Part shown: positions 31,001-45,581 of the stretch, in pieces | How the letters are laid out: the number at the start of each line of letters is the position of its first letter | Position numbering within the stretch: the stretch's first letter is position 1 | Source of the DNA: Paraspadella gotoi | Lineage: Eukaryota; Chaetognatha | Direction of reading: 5' to 3' | Length of the DNA: 64,000 bases | NCBI GenBank assembly: GCA_051294375.1 | Contig: CM119263.1 | Location: 26,068,436-26,132,435 of the forward strand | Notes under the pieces: model-generated | Seen by the model: the letters and a program-made list of their open reading frames with translations, nothing else | Told to the model about the DNA's origin: nothing | The model's database searches: none | Program-made: the position numbers and the translations under genes

Positions 31001-34000
31001 AATTTTTATGGTAAAGATAACTTTTAAAGATTGAATTCCTCATTAGAATCTTCACGTCTTTTACTTACACAAAACTATTCAGGCAGGACGCCACATTATC
31101 TCATACAATTTTTTTCCCCTCATACCCTTTCCCTGATTCTTTTTCTTCATCTCTTTTCTTCTCTTTATTTGTATTTTTCTTTCCCTCTTTCCTCCCCTAC
31201 TTCTCACGCCGTCAATTACCATTTTTTTTGGCCCTACCTTTTTTTTCCACTCTTCCACTTTCTTCACTTTTTTTCTCTTCTTCATTCTTTCCCTTTCTTT
31301 TCCCCTCTTTTTCTTTCCATTTTTCGCTCTTTTCCTACCTTTTATTTGTCTCACTATTTTTTTCGCCATTTGCCTTCTTTTTTTGCCATTTCCCCCCTCT
31401 TTCATTCTCTCCCGACCTCCTTTTCTTGTTCTCCCTTTCCTCTTTCCTCTCACTACATTTACATTGAGCCAAATAAAAGAATATTTTCTTATGCATTATA
31501 AAAAAAGAAATTAACGGTAATGGAGGATTTTATTTCAATTTTGGTTGCCTAGCAGATTTAATAAATCGACAGATTTTGCGGAAAATTTTTCCGCAAAATC
31601 TGTCGATTTTGAGAAAAAACAAGTACTGACGCTTTCCATTGGATTAAAAGGATGCGGTTTTTTTTGTTTTAATAACGTCAGTATGTACCTCATCTTTTAA
31701 AACTAATAAATGAGTTAAAAATACTCTCTTTATCAAAAATAAATGCAAGTCACAAAAAGTCACAAATTAAAAGTTGTCTTTAAAAATTATTTGTGGCTAA
31801 ACGAAAAAAGTTTTTTTGATAATTTTGTAGGTGTTAAAAGCTTATTTAATAGGCTGTATTTTCTGTTAATTTCAACGAATTTGATATATTTTTGTTTAAC
31901 AAATTATGATAAAGACTGAAACTGCAACTTTTTGACTTGTTAACTTTAAAATTAATTCATAGGCAAACTATAAATGATTTAAGCAAATAAATTTACCCAG
32001 GGGTAAAGAAGATAAGGAAGAACGGATTTCCAAAGTAAAAAATTTTTCTCAACTTTCCTTGGCATTCAAATCATAGGTCGTAAGTAAAAATGGACAAAAA
32101 TGGACATAATTTTTTTTTTCTAAAAGTTGCCAAAATGGTACCCTTTTATCATTAGAAACGGGTGGAGATGTTTCTAACCAATCCTTCGTTCGGCCTAATT
32201 TGTTTTGTGGTACAAAGTTAATCAATATTGTAAGTAACAACTGAACAATAGTGGAAAGAGTCGTTTTTTTCCTAAATGCAATGTTTGTATGCGGAACCAT
32301 TTATCATTTTTTTAATTTTTAAATAATTATTTCTATTTTAAAAATTTTATTAAAAAAATATATAAAAATATTTTAAATAGATATAAATTATTTAAACTTT
32401 AATTTGTATAAAATAAGAGCATTAATAAAAAGAAATAAACAAATATTAAAGCAAAATAAAAAAAATGATAAAGATATGCTAATGAATTTGATATTTAAAT
32501 TTTATTATTTGAAGTTGTGAACAATTGAATCATTAAGTCAGAACAAAATGGTAGCTATTTATTCAATAAATTATTATTAAATCAATTAAAAAAATAAGAT
32601 GAACAAGGTAAGTAAATAATTTTAAAAATAATGATTACTGTATTATAAAAGCTTTGGAGCTAAAATGGTCCATACTTGTGTGCATATTCATTATAATGAA
32701 TTAAAGTTTTTTGATCTGGTATAGGAGCAGTAAGCTTTTCTTAACAAACAGTACCATTGGGATAAAATATTAAAATTAATTGCAAATATATCATGAAACA
32801 ATTTCGATATTAATGCGATATAAATTTAAATATTTTTATCCATTTATAACTAATATTTTCATTAACATCGCTCACCTTCCCAATTCACAGGGCATTCACA
32901 TGTCGCAAAGAGGGCGTTGGTAGTGAGGTTCCTTCTCGTTGTTGCATAGTTGCACACACCCCCGTTAACACAGTCACAGAAAATTATGGTTACTGTAAGG
33001 TCGCTATTTTTTTCAAGTGGAGGCACCGTTCGTCCCAGGTTGGTTGTGGCTATAAAGCTTAAAAAAGAGGTTGGCCGTAGTTTAGAAAAGATGTTATTAC
33101 AGGGCAACATTTACGCAGAAGCATTTAAATATTTATAATAAATTTAAATATTTACAATAATCTGATAATTGTGAAGTGACTTTTTTTGCTAGATGTGTTT
33201 AAATAAATAATTATGGAAATAGAGAACTACCAAAACTAAAGAATCTTATTGTTTGACAACCAAAACTAAAGAATCTTATTGTTTGACAACCAAAACTAAA
33301 GAATCTTATTGTTTGACAACCTGAACTGTCAGACAAATCTTCTTACTCGATGAGTCCATTGAACGTTGGATCGTTGGCGACTGTCCAACGAAAGGCGCCC
33401 GTGATATTGTCATATGTTGCACTTTGGGGAAGGTTCTCCGCTCTCGATGTCACTGGGAATGAGTTGGTCGTCACTGCCGTTATATTGAAGGAGATCACGT
33501 CACCCAATTTTCCATTCACCCTCACATCAGCACTTGAAGATATCCTTGGAGGCGTGTTAGCTGGAATAAGATATAAGATATAAGATATCAACTAATAAAA
33601 TTTATTTTTCACTAATTCTTCCTTTATTTTAATTTTTTTTCTTTCTTATATCATCACAGGTGATTGGTCTAGATAAAATCGGCCTCGACCAATCAGCTTG
33701 CAGAATGAAAGGAACTGTCAAAATGACTCTTGCCTCTGATCCTCTCTAGATATAAATAGACCTAGCTTTCCTTTGTTTCAGTAGAATTGATCTGGACTCC
33801 TGTGTGTGTCTCACCGTCACCATTATTATTCTCAGAATAAATCGCGTCTGATTTCGTCTATAGAAATCCATGACTTTTTCCTTCAATGATATCCTTAGTT
33901 TTCCTTTCTTTCAGCAGCCTCCCTTTAACTTAAATCATAAAAACTCACCATCCGCCGCCCGAGTCGCCACCAAAGTTTCAAAGGCCTGCTTGGTGGCCGC

Positions 34001-35817
34001 TCCAAACGCGGTGCTTGCCGTTTGATGAACGTCGAACAAGCAAGAGTTGTCATTGCCACAAGTCGCCTGGGCTGCCGCTAATCCAACCGGGTGATTAGTC
34101 CAGTCCAAATTATCGGAGAACATCGGAGTGAAGGGAGGAACGACTCGTGGTTCGAATTTTAACTCACCCGTCCACTTCCCTACAAGATAAGAAGTGGATC
34201 AGATATTTAAAATAGCGATATAATATAAAAGATGTATGTATAAGATAAAGATAAATCTATAAAATACATTCCAATAAATAATCTGGGACGCACATGTCTC
34301 TCCAAAATTCTCGTAGATAACTTGCTCGGAGGAGTTATCAGCCAATGGGATGGTAAATCCTTTTGGAATAAAATCATTTTCTGGGTTTTTGTCCATGTTG
34401 CCAAGCAACCCGCGCACTGTTCCCGCATAATTCTGATCGATTCGGATATTGGGAGTAAGGAAACCTTCCTTATTGTAGATCACGGTCAGGGTTAAGTCTT
34501 GGAAAGTGAAATTAATAATCTCCTGGGTGAGAGAATAACCAATGTACAAAATGTCATTATTAAAAAAATAGTTACCTGCGTTGCTTCCCAGCTGTAGTTG
34601 CACTTCCGTAGAACTTATCTTATTTACAAGAAAATTGGCAATAGGGCTGGTTTCCCTAAAAGTGACATTCCTTTGGAATAATTCAGAAATGGAACAGCTA
34701 GTTCCAGTGCATATTTCCAATGACATTCCTAACCAATAAAAGCCTTTTTTTATCCAGAATGATAAAAATATAGTAAGGTTTTGACACGAACATACATAAA
34801 AGATATATCCTAGAGATGCGCATCTTTGAATCGAAGCTCCGATCAAGTTTCCTTTATATTTCACTTCTATTCAAAACTGCATAGTCAAGGCCAAAACAAA
34901 TTATGTCAATATGGGCAGATTTCGAAAGCTTGGCGTCTTGGGAAGCCAATGGAGGTAGAGCGCGATCAAAATTCTCATTTTATCATGCCCAAAAATGGTA
35001 TTTAAATGGACTGGTCAGGCCGTTTTTTCCCTATTCCAAGAAAACCTCCTGGCTCTTGAGTAAAAAAGACCAAATCATACATATCAGTACAGTTTCCGAA
35101 ACCTTATTGTTTTCTCTACATGATGAAAAAAAGGAAAAATAAAATTCTTGCAATCTTAATTGCTTGATAAAGCAATCAAATGAACTGGTTTTTTAGGTGA
35201 AAACTGCATAGTCAAGCCTTCATTTTTTTCAATTTTGAACACATTACTATTCAAATCAGGTAGAGCGCGGGCTTAATTCAAAAGCGTTTTCTCAAAATAA
35301 TGCAAAATTTAAAAAAGTCCAATAAAAACTTATTAAAAACAAAAATCGTCGCACAGTGTTGCTTGTGAGTCCCAAATGCTAGAAAAATAATTTTTTAAAT
35401 TTTTTATATTATTATATAATATATAAAATATTTATATAAATATAATTATAGTATTGAGAATGAATTTTTTTATTCAATCCGAGAAAGGTAGTAGTATATA
35501 TTAAAAGTATATATGCTTAAAAAATTATATTTTACAATAAAATTAACTTTAGAGATCAAACGAAAAATTCGTTGTAATAGCAATTTTTTTTTTTTTTTTT
35601 TTTATTAATGTACATGTTTCGACTCTTAGTATTACGAGTCTTTATCAGCAAATGAATTCAATAGACCAAAAATTTTTTTAAACATTAGTTTGAGAGAAAG
35701 AGAGAAAGAAAGAGAGAGAGAGAGTTTCCAACAAAGAATTGAGCAAGGATAGTGGTCAGATGTGAGGACAGGTAAAAGTAGGGAAAGAGAGAGCAAATGA
35801 TTTTTGAAATTGGTGAT

Positions 35818-35860
<43 letters not shown>

Positions 35861-38800
35861 GGATCAATACATTAGGCAATGTACAACAGTGAAAAATTTT
35901 AGAAAAAACTAAATATTTAATAAAAATAATAATAAATTAATTGTTAGCTGATGATTGTTGGTAAGAGAAAATGAAATAAAAGAATAAGTGATGAGGGATA
36001 GATAAGTTAAAGATAAGTGAAATAGTAAGGTAAGAAAAGAGCTCAAAAATGAGCTGACCCCCCCTAGCCGGGCAAATGTGGGACGTTAACGATGTAGTCG
36101 GGTCATTGACCTGTCATAGGCTGAGATGATATTGTGGTGGAATGGGACAGGGCTGGATCTGGTAATGATCCGGCTGGAAAAATGCCGAGTGCCACTCGAA
36201 TATCTTTCTGACCTGATAGGCCTGCCGAGGGCCCTCCTCTCATCTGACGGTGAGGTGGGCGATTGCCTGTTCGGGCCTGTTTGGGGACAGGTGATACAGA
36301 CTCCTCTCCCTCCTCTTGCAGCTGTCGTTTTGGGCGACGCTCAGCACGAGAAGAGTCGCGCCAAGTTGCTACAAGCTCGGTTAACTAATTTTTCTANNNN
36401 NNNNNNAATTATTTTTATAATTAATATATAATAAAAATTATTTTTAACTGAACAGGATTTTTCTGAAAAATTCAGGCCCAGGATCTCACTGTGCGATGTT
36501 CTAAAGCTTAGTACTACGCATAGTACTAATCTTTGTTGGATCAAAACGAGCTCGATTTTAAGCAAAGTTGATCGGTTTGAAGAGCGATTTTTGCGATTGC
36601 TTTTTGGCGATTACTTTTGAACGGAGTCGGATTATGATGAAATTATGCATGTAGATAATGTTTGCAATTGTCTATCGAACGCTACCAAATTTGATAGAAA
36701 ACAATGAGTTGTTTAGAAACGATGCTCATCCCCATATATCCTCTGAGTTGAACTTAAGGCCAGGGATCACTCAATCTAAAATTGTAGAAATCTTAATTTC
36801 CTGTATCTTAATCATTTTCTCATATCTTTTAAGAGGTTTTCTGTTTAAAAATAATCGAAAACTTTTAAAAATCTACATAAAATGTTCATAAAAATTTAAA
36901 CAAAATTTTTTCCTCGGTAAAACTAGATTTTCCAGAGAAAAATAATTTTTTATATGTAAGCTAAATTTCTACAACTAAATTTTTAACTTAAAACTGATTC
37001 TTTACAGTAAGCTCAATTTCTACTTTTTATATTTAATTCTTCCTTTGGTACAAGTACATACTTGGAGTTGTATCACTAATAAGTCTAAAATAAACTACTT
37101 TACACATATTCCAGATGGGTTTTTATGCTTTTATGAGGTTTATGAGTTAAAAAACTTATCGAATTTATTTCAATTTGACTTTTTACTTTATGTAAATGTT
37201 TAATGAGTTTAATGAGTACAGAATTTGACTTTCTTGACGAAGTGAAGTTAAAAACGAAGAGTTGCAGCTCAAACGTTGGACTCTTCTTGAAGAAAAAAAT
37301 ATCTTGGGCAAGAAAGGAAAGGTGGGGGAGATTCTATGAGCGCGTTTTTGAAAAAATGTTTTTCGTTTCAAAGATATCAAGGAATTAATCCCAAAAATTG
37401 ATCAAAATAATCAAATTTTATATGAAGGAAGGCAAATTTTGAAAGTATCTTTTCATAGAATTGGAGTTCGTGACTTAAAGGTAATTCATGCCAAATTTCA
37501 TGAGAAACCGCATTACCGTTTGGGCTGCAACTCTTCAAATAGGTTTCTTTTATTTTATATAGTACAAAAAAAATCGAAAAAACGATGACGCCTTTGAAAA
37601 AATAGTAAAGTGAATACATTTTCGGAATCGTCAGGAGCTCTCCTTTCGAAATCCGAGCTCGGTTTTAGCCTAATTCTAATTTGAATTGAGTGATCCCGGA
37701 CCTTAAAAACATTTTTAACAGATATTGAGAGATTTTATGGATTTTCAATCAGACTAAATGATTTTAACAGCATTCTTCTCAATCATTCTACAGTTTACCA
37801 TTTTTAATCACGAGTACTCTGAATCTTACAGAATCACTACATTCCGCAGAGAACCCTGAGAAGATAGTTGCTGCCGTGGGAGTATTGGTATCTGTGTTTA
37901 TAGCTTGGGAGGTACGTGCCTTAAAAAATAATCATAATATCAATTCCTCCATACATACATACATACATACATACATACATACATACAGATAAGTATTATA
38001 TGATTGTTCGTAACGACAATCTTTACTAATACTCACATGAACGGCGCAACGTTTTCCTGCTTTTTCAAATTCAGTTAAAAGATAGTCTCCCAAACCGTTA
38101 AAGGTATATCCCTTGCCATCCAAAGTACTAATGTGAGGATCACCATATCCTGTCAAATGACAAATGTGATTCTATTTTAATTTTTTTTTTTCTCTCTTCG
38201 GAGGCGTTGGTTCAAATCGCACCGCTGCCACAACATTTAAGTAGACAGTGTGCAGATCCAGCATTGTTTACTCAAACTTGTTACTTAGTAGTTAATAAAA
38301 ATAGTTAAAACCTAAAAGCGATTTTGTAGCTACTGGGGGAGCTTTCCAAAATATTGGCAAAAAATCAGATTGCTTTCTATGAAATGAACTCCAATTAAAG
38401 AAAATCGGGCGAAGGCAGGTATGCCATCAAGAAATGTTGCAATCAAAAAAAATCATCAACAAGTTTTAACAATGATAATACGCATTATTGCATAAAATAC
38501 TAGTTTTCAAAAAATAATATAATAACTCTGGAGAGATAAAAAGCAGAAACTCAGATAGGAATTTAAAGGTTAAGTAACATACATCCTTGCTTTATTCTTG
38601 ATACTATAAAAAGAAGAAAAATGGGGTATTGAAAGTTGAATTTGTCTATGAAAAAAACAAACAAGCGAATATTCACTAGCTCACCTTTCGCCACTGGGTT
38701 TACGCCTCTCCGACATCGATTATTTCTATGATCACCGGGTCGACAGTTGCTGAATAATTTTTTGACGTAACAAAGGTTGAAATTCTTGTCCTTTTGACAC

Positions 38801-39833
38801 AAATCAAATATAGTGTTGTCATTCACCAGGTCGTCCGAACAACGGATATAGTTTTTTGTTTGTTTCTTTCGGTTTATATTGCCTTGTGCCGTGTACTGGC
38901 AAAACTGTAATAACAGAGAAATATTCACTATCTCATTGACCTGACATTCTTTTTTATGTCTCACCCGTTTGCAATTCCTGACTACCGATGTACCATCTAA
39001 ACGTTGCTGAGTGATTTGTCGTTGTTGGCTACTCTTAATTGTCAAGTCACGCTGAGTTTCAACGTCGAAGCCAGACATTAAATTTGTGGAAACGATTTGA
39101 CCTTTTGGGACCCTAACTGAGCATGGGCAGTGATTCAGATCATCGTCGAGAGAAGCCTGCAAAAAATAATGAAATAAAGTTTATCAGTTTATGAATTAAT
39201 TGTAGAATTTTTGCATTACGCACTGAAAATTGGGGCGGTAAAAAAAAAAGTTGAAAATAGTTACGCATAAAAAATATATTATATAATTAAATTATTACAT
39301 ATTACATAATACATAGGATGTCACATACTTTTCGGCAGGTATCCTGGTCTCCGTTGATTCGTTCTTGCAGTGCCCAATCTAAAATAGTCAGATGATCAGA
39401 CGACATATTGTTTGAGAAAACTTTAAACACTTGCAAGCCCGCGAACCCGTGCCCGCCTAAATAAAAAAATTATTAATAAATAATTAATTTCGCGGGTCGA
39501 ACTCGGATCGATAATGAATATAATTATCATATTTCAACTTTTAATGAATTCGAAAATATTTTTCGTATTTTCTTTTCTTTGTAAAAGTATATTTCATTTT
39601 TAAAATAATTATTCTAATAATATTATTTATTTAATGATTTTTTCCACCATGCATTTTAGTCTTTTTGAGGTAAATTGGCTGAAATATAACAAGTGTGAGC
39701 AAACAATGCCGGATCTGCCCACGTTCATTAGCGGTAATTAATAATTAAATTTTAATATTTTAATTAAAAAATTCAAACCATCGTTCCTCTCTCTTTTAAA
39801 TATACCCCTGCTTTCTTTCTCTCTCTCTTTCTT

Positions 39834-39889
<56 letters not shown>

Positions 39890-42800
39890 TCTCTCTCTCT
39901 CGCTCTCTCTTTCTCTCTCGTTCTCTCTCTGTTTTTCTCCAAAAAAGTGATGAAACATGAAAATTTTATTTTTTTCGAAATCTTTTTTCTGCGTAACATT
40001 CGTTTTCAAATTCCCAAATTCCGAAAACAACATTAATAGACATTAATTAATTACCGCTAATGAATTTTTTTAAGTAAAAAACTATGTCTGTCCGTCCGTC
40101 CGTCTGAGTGTCCGTCCACCTTAGCAATAAACTCCAATAACTCGTGATTGGATGGATGGATTGGAATGAGATTTTGTGTGTCGTTAGGAAAGTGTGTGAT
40201 TAAGCAGGATACAAAGTTTCGATGAAATCGTATTAGTGGAAATGAGTTTACGTAAATGAAAAAAAATCAAAGCCAAATAGATCCAAAATTTTTCATGGAT
40301 GCTTACAAGTAAATGTTTTAATTATTAAAAATTGGATATATGAATCAAGATGAAATTTTACATGTGGGTAAGAAAGTGTGTGATTAAGCAAGATATGAAG
40401 TTTCGCTGGAATCGTGCGAGAAGAAATGGAAAAAAAGAAAAGTCACATTAACTTGTTGTTTTATGTTTCTGTCTCTTTCTCTCTCTCTTTGATTGATTGA
40501 TTTCCATTGCATCGACTATAACACTATCAATAAATCATTCAGACTGCATCAAAATCAAAATCATCATATTCATAAATTTATATCGTAACAATAAACCGTT
40601 ATCATTGCAATAATGAATGATTATCATATCATTATCTGTATTTATGATTGCCTTTGATCGCATCAATAAATCACTGTCATAACATTTGAAATAAGATCTT
40701 ATGTATGGAAAAAACTCCCTTATTTTTTATTTAAAGAAAGAAAAACAGAAATCTGATTAGCTGCTTTTCGCTAAATTATCGTGGGCAGATCCGACATTTT
40801 TTGCTCAAACTTGTTTTAAAGTAATTTGTCACTAAAGAAGTCTTGCAAAAAAAATCAAACTTATTTGTTGTATAAAAACTTTGACTGGGTAAGAAACCGA
40901 ATCATCTTTAAAATCAATAAATATATATTTATTAATTATATAGAGTTTTCCATATTATTAATATCTATTGCAAAGTACATTTATTGATAAACTTTTAATA
41001 TCCATCGCTACATCACCTGATAGATCTTCGAGGGAAAGGTGGTATGCAAATTCAGAGCCATTTGGATTAAGAAAGCTTTCGTATTTGTCTATAATATGGT
41101 AGCCGAGCTCCATCATGGGAATGATCCGATCCAGTCTGTCTGTACACGCATAGGGAATGTCAACAGCGTAGGCATTGTAGGCAACCACAGTATAGTGACC
41201 GTCGGTGACGATAATAATTTCAAAGCTGATGGAATCGTCGCAATCTGGGAGAGGATACACGTGATCCCACTCTGCTGCCACCACAAGCCATGTACTGGTG
41301 TCTGATGATAGAAACGAAAGAGAGCTGTCGCCGAACATCTCCTTTACGTGGTTCAAAACCATGTCAAACTTTTGTGAGTCCTTTTGGGAAGAGAGTTTTG
41401 AGGATTAGAATAATACACTCATCTGTTAATAAAAATTATAATTATTTATATAAAATTTTAATAAATTATTATTAGATATTAATGATTAAGTTTTGATAGT
41501 TTTGAGGGTATTTATATTGTATTTGTACATCCACAACTAATCTTTTAATTATAATAATATTTTTTTTTATTTATTCTAAGTCTAAAAAAATTATAATAAC
41601 ATTAGATGGAGTAGATGCATCCTCTATTTCCAGAGAACAACACCAACGTCCCCATCCCAAACAGATACAGGGTAGTGATTCAAAACTTAGAAAATCCGCA
41701 TCACTTCATCTTTTTTTTATTTTGTGAAGATACTTAACCTATTAAAGCAGTGCGACAAGCACTACTGAAAAAACCACTCCTGCCACAGCAACTAAAAGAA
41801 TGACAGCTGTTCTTCATAAACGCTTGTGAAAGATTGAGCCACAGCTCGTAGACGGTTTCCCCTATGCTACGCTCTACTTTGCACAGTTTAGGGGAATTAG
41901 ATGTGGATATTATCAAGCCCGAAAATCATTCAGTCAAAAATAAAAATGTTGCTGCAGCTAAAATCTTAATCTATTTCAGCTGTGTACAACAATGCTCTTT
42001 GTTACAGAAATGCATAATAACCCCAAGAGTATTGGCTCTTTATACATGTCAAGAAATGGAATCTGAGAACAATATAGTAGACTGCAGCAATGGATTTTTG
42101 CCCAGTAGCAAAAATATAAGGAAGTATTTATCTTTCATCTGATGCTGCAGTAAATTGCATTAAGTAATTTACTTGATATTTTATACAGAAAGTCCCAACG
42201 ACATCAGTTATTGATTTCATAAGCTCACATATATGGCACTCAACCAGAGTGACCACTACATTTTGAACTTAAGAAAAAAAAAGAAATTTTTACAGCATCT
42301 TAAAATTGCTTTAATTAATTAAGGTTAAAATAGGTCTTATTAAACTGCAGCAGTTTAATAGCCATAGTGGATAGTAAAGATAAGATGTCCTAGTAAATAT
42401 TTCTGAATGGAGTTCTTCATTTGCTCTCTTTAAAATTTTCCTTTCAGCATAGAAATGAGCTTCTAGAGTTCATCTTGTTGGTTTTGGGTATGCTACCATT
42501 ACTACCTGCAGCATCCTTACAAATGGCTCTTATCGACTCGGGCTTGAGCTTAAAATTGTAGACTTAGAATAGTAGTTATTCCTATTCTTAATAGCATTCT
42601 TAATAATATATCTATTAGAAAACTAGGACAGATTGTGATCTAACCTTGTGTTGTGTAGATGCTCCCTCTATTTCCAGAAGACAACACTGACTTCCCATTC
42701 CCAAAATGAGTTATTAGATATAATGATGGGTAAAAAATTTTTAAGAAAGCAATACATATATATTTAAAGAATATAGATTAAAAGGTAAATCTTTCATAAA

Positions 42801-45543
42801 ATATAAAAATAAAAAAAGAAATAATAGTGAAACAAGTAATTTGAAAATTTTCATAACATACTGCTAGGGAACTTTAACATAATTAGTAGTCGTTTTAAGC
42901 TCTAAACCGGCACAGAGCAAATTCAACCAATGTTGCATTCTTTTTAGTAGCGCAGCGTATGGAAAAAACAATAGGAAAATAAAACCTATATCAGAAAGAG
43001 AAAACATCAGTGATTATTTTAATGTATTATAAAAAGACATTCGATAACTTTTTGCCTATAAAATCTAATGGTAAATACTATTCTAAGTTTTGATTCACTA
43101 CCCTGTAAATAATAATATATTTTAATATTTAACAGAAAAAATATTTTAACGGATAAATAAAATTATAAATAATTAAATCTAAAAAAAATAAGATAGTGAT
43201 TAGTGAAACAAGTAATTTTGCAATTTTGTAATTTTTCATTTATAAATTATATAAAAATGCACATAAATAATTCCTACAGAGTTAAACTGACGAATTTTCA
43301 TGTAACTGTCACTTCTCATATCATGATCACCCCACAGCGGCATCAGCGTTTCCTTTCCAGACAGGCTTCGCTCGACATTCCCGTCAATATTTTCAATTTG
43401 ATTGAGAATATGCGGTTCATGGTTCAAGGTAACCGCGCCATAAAGATGCATCTAATTTGAAAGGAAGAAGGGGTTGGATTTTGATTTATTTCTATTGGCT
43501 GAATACTAATTCTTTCATCAATATTCTTTACAAAATTAAATTATTTTTAGTCGGATCTGCTTATCAGCAGATTCCGACTCTATAATCCACTTTGTCGGTC
43601 CCTCGGTCCACCCCCTCAATATTGTCGGGCATTCACTTAAATTATGTCAGAACATCGAATTATGATATATTATGCAAAAAAAATATATTTCCGTCCATCC
43701 GTCTGTCTGTCTGGTCCCTTAGCAAAAATCTCCAATTACTGTGTGGGTAGGGAAGTGTGTGATTGAGCTAGATATTAAGTTTCGATGGAATCGTGCAGGT
43801 TGAAATGAGTTTAAATGGAAAAAACATAAGTCACATTTACTAAAATCTTTCTACTAATTTTAAGCCATAATTACATTAATTAATAATAATTAGATAGATA
43901 GATTGGGATGAAATTTTTTGTGTGGGTAGGAAAGTGTGTAAAGAAGCTGGATTTAAAGTTTCGATGGAATCGTGCAAGTGGAAATGAGTTTAAATGAAAA
44001 AAAAGTTAAATTTATTTTAATCTTTTTACTAATTTTTTTTTTACTTGAATTTTTATTATTTATTCCTACTCATAAATGTTTTAATTACTCAATTAATTGA
44101 TTACTTAATTAAAATGAAAAAATGATGCAATTTGAAAATATGATGCAATTTGAAAAAATGATGCAAGTTGAAAAAATGATGCAAGTGAAAAAAATAATGC
44201 AAGTTTAAAAAATAATAATAGTTAAAAAAATTATTTCTTTGTCCCATAGTAAAAGTTCAGTTTAATCCCTTTCAAGCGATTTACATGTATTGACGCAGCT
44301 ATTGGTTTGGTATGGTATGATCTGTTATAATCAGATAGGATCAAAAATTGAAAGAATTATCATGATTTATCATCTGATTAGCTAAATACCGCTTAATTAT
44401 CGTAGGCAGATCCGACATTGTTTGCTCAAACTTGTTTCTATCAGATTAGATTTGGCCTAATACAGAGTGTAATATTTTCATTTCATTATCCTAACAGACA
44501 TTAGAGAACTTTTTTACAGATACTATAAATATTAACATTTTATATTAGAGCGTTCAAAAACAAAATATAAGATATATAAATTCCGTTTATAATTATTTTA
44601 ACTGTAATAAGGTAAAGAATTCGATGGTGATGACCATTTTTTTGTATAATTTCATATTTCTTGTCGGAAATGACGGTTTATAATGTATATAAAATGCTAA
44701 TAAAATAGCGCAAACATTATAAATCAAATTATTAAAATTTTATAAAATTTACATAACTTTTAAAATATAAAATTAAAGACCTATAAAAATAATTTGGTAA
44801 ATTTATTTTTAAATTTTATGTTTTATTAAAAGTTAGCTATATTTATTAATAATTATGAATAAAAATTAGGCTAAAGTTAAAAAATAATAATTGTGTAAGG
44901 ACTTTCGATTTCGTTGTTTTTGAATTTGACAAAAAACAATTATGATTTGTTTTTTCAATGAATTGTATTAGATAATATTTGGATTTGGACATGTTTCGAC
45001 TCTTTTTAGAGCCTTCATCAGCGGTTTGACAATCAATAAATTTTGCTTTCTAACATTAAGTTAGAGAGAGAATTGAGTAAAGGACAGTGGTCAGATGTGA
45101 GGACAGGTGAAGGTAAGGACAGGGAAGAAGTAAGTTAGGTGAAATTTGAAATTGAGACAGAGGGAAAGAGAGAGAGAGAGAGAAAAATCTTTACATTTTG
45201 CCAGCTCATTTTGAGCTCTTTTCTCAACTTAATTTCACTAACTCTTTACTTACCTATCCCACATCACTTATTCTTCTATTTCAATTTCAACCTCTTAAAC
45301 TCATTAATTAATTTATTTTTCTTATTTCTATTAGTTTAATTCTTAAGTTTGTTAATTTATTTTCTCTTTATCATTGTTGTACATTGCAAAATGTAAAGAT
45401 TTCTCTTTCTCTCTCTCACTCTCTCCCTCTCTCTTAATTTCAAATTGCACCTCACTTACTTATTCCCTGTCCTTACCTTCACCTGTCCTCACATCTGACC
45501 ACTGTCCTTTGCTCAATTCTTTGTTGGAAACTCTCCCTTTCTC

Positions 45544-45581
<38 letters not shown>

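Noticed and set aside
31031-31501. 156-codon plus-strand ORF and its minus counterpart
   Set aside because: Pyrimidine-rich low complexity (Phe/Ser/Leu) inside TIR element 3; no domain, no splice context.
34199-34864. A single 221-codon minus ORF as one exon
   Set aside because: It reads through intron 14 of gene 2 by chance; splice sites and gene 1 alignment support two exons (34576-34728 and 34294-34497).
36126-36431. 101-codon plus-strand ORF up to the N gap
   Set aside because: Lies in the repeat body shared with 50400-50560 and runs into N; no recognisable protein family.
41864-42142. 92-codon plus-strand ORF in intron 7 of gene 2
   Set aside because: Inside an unclassified repeat, no domain pattern, average composition for intronic DNA.
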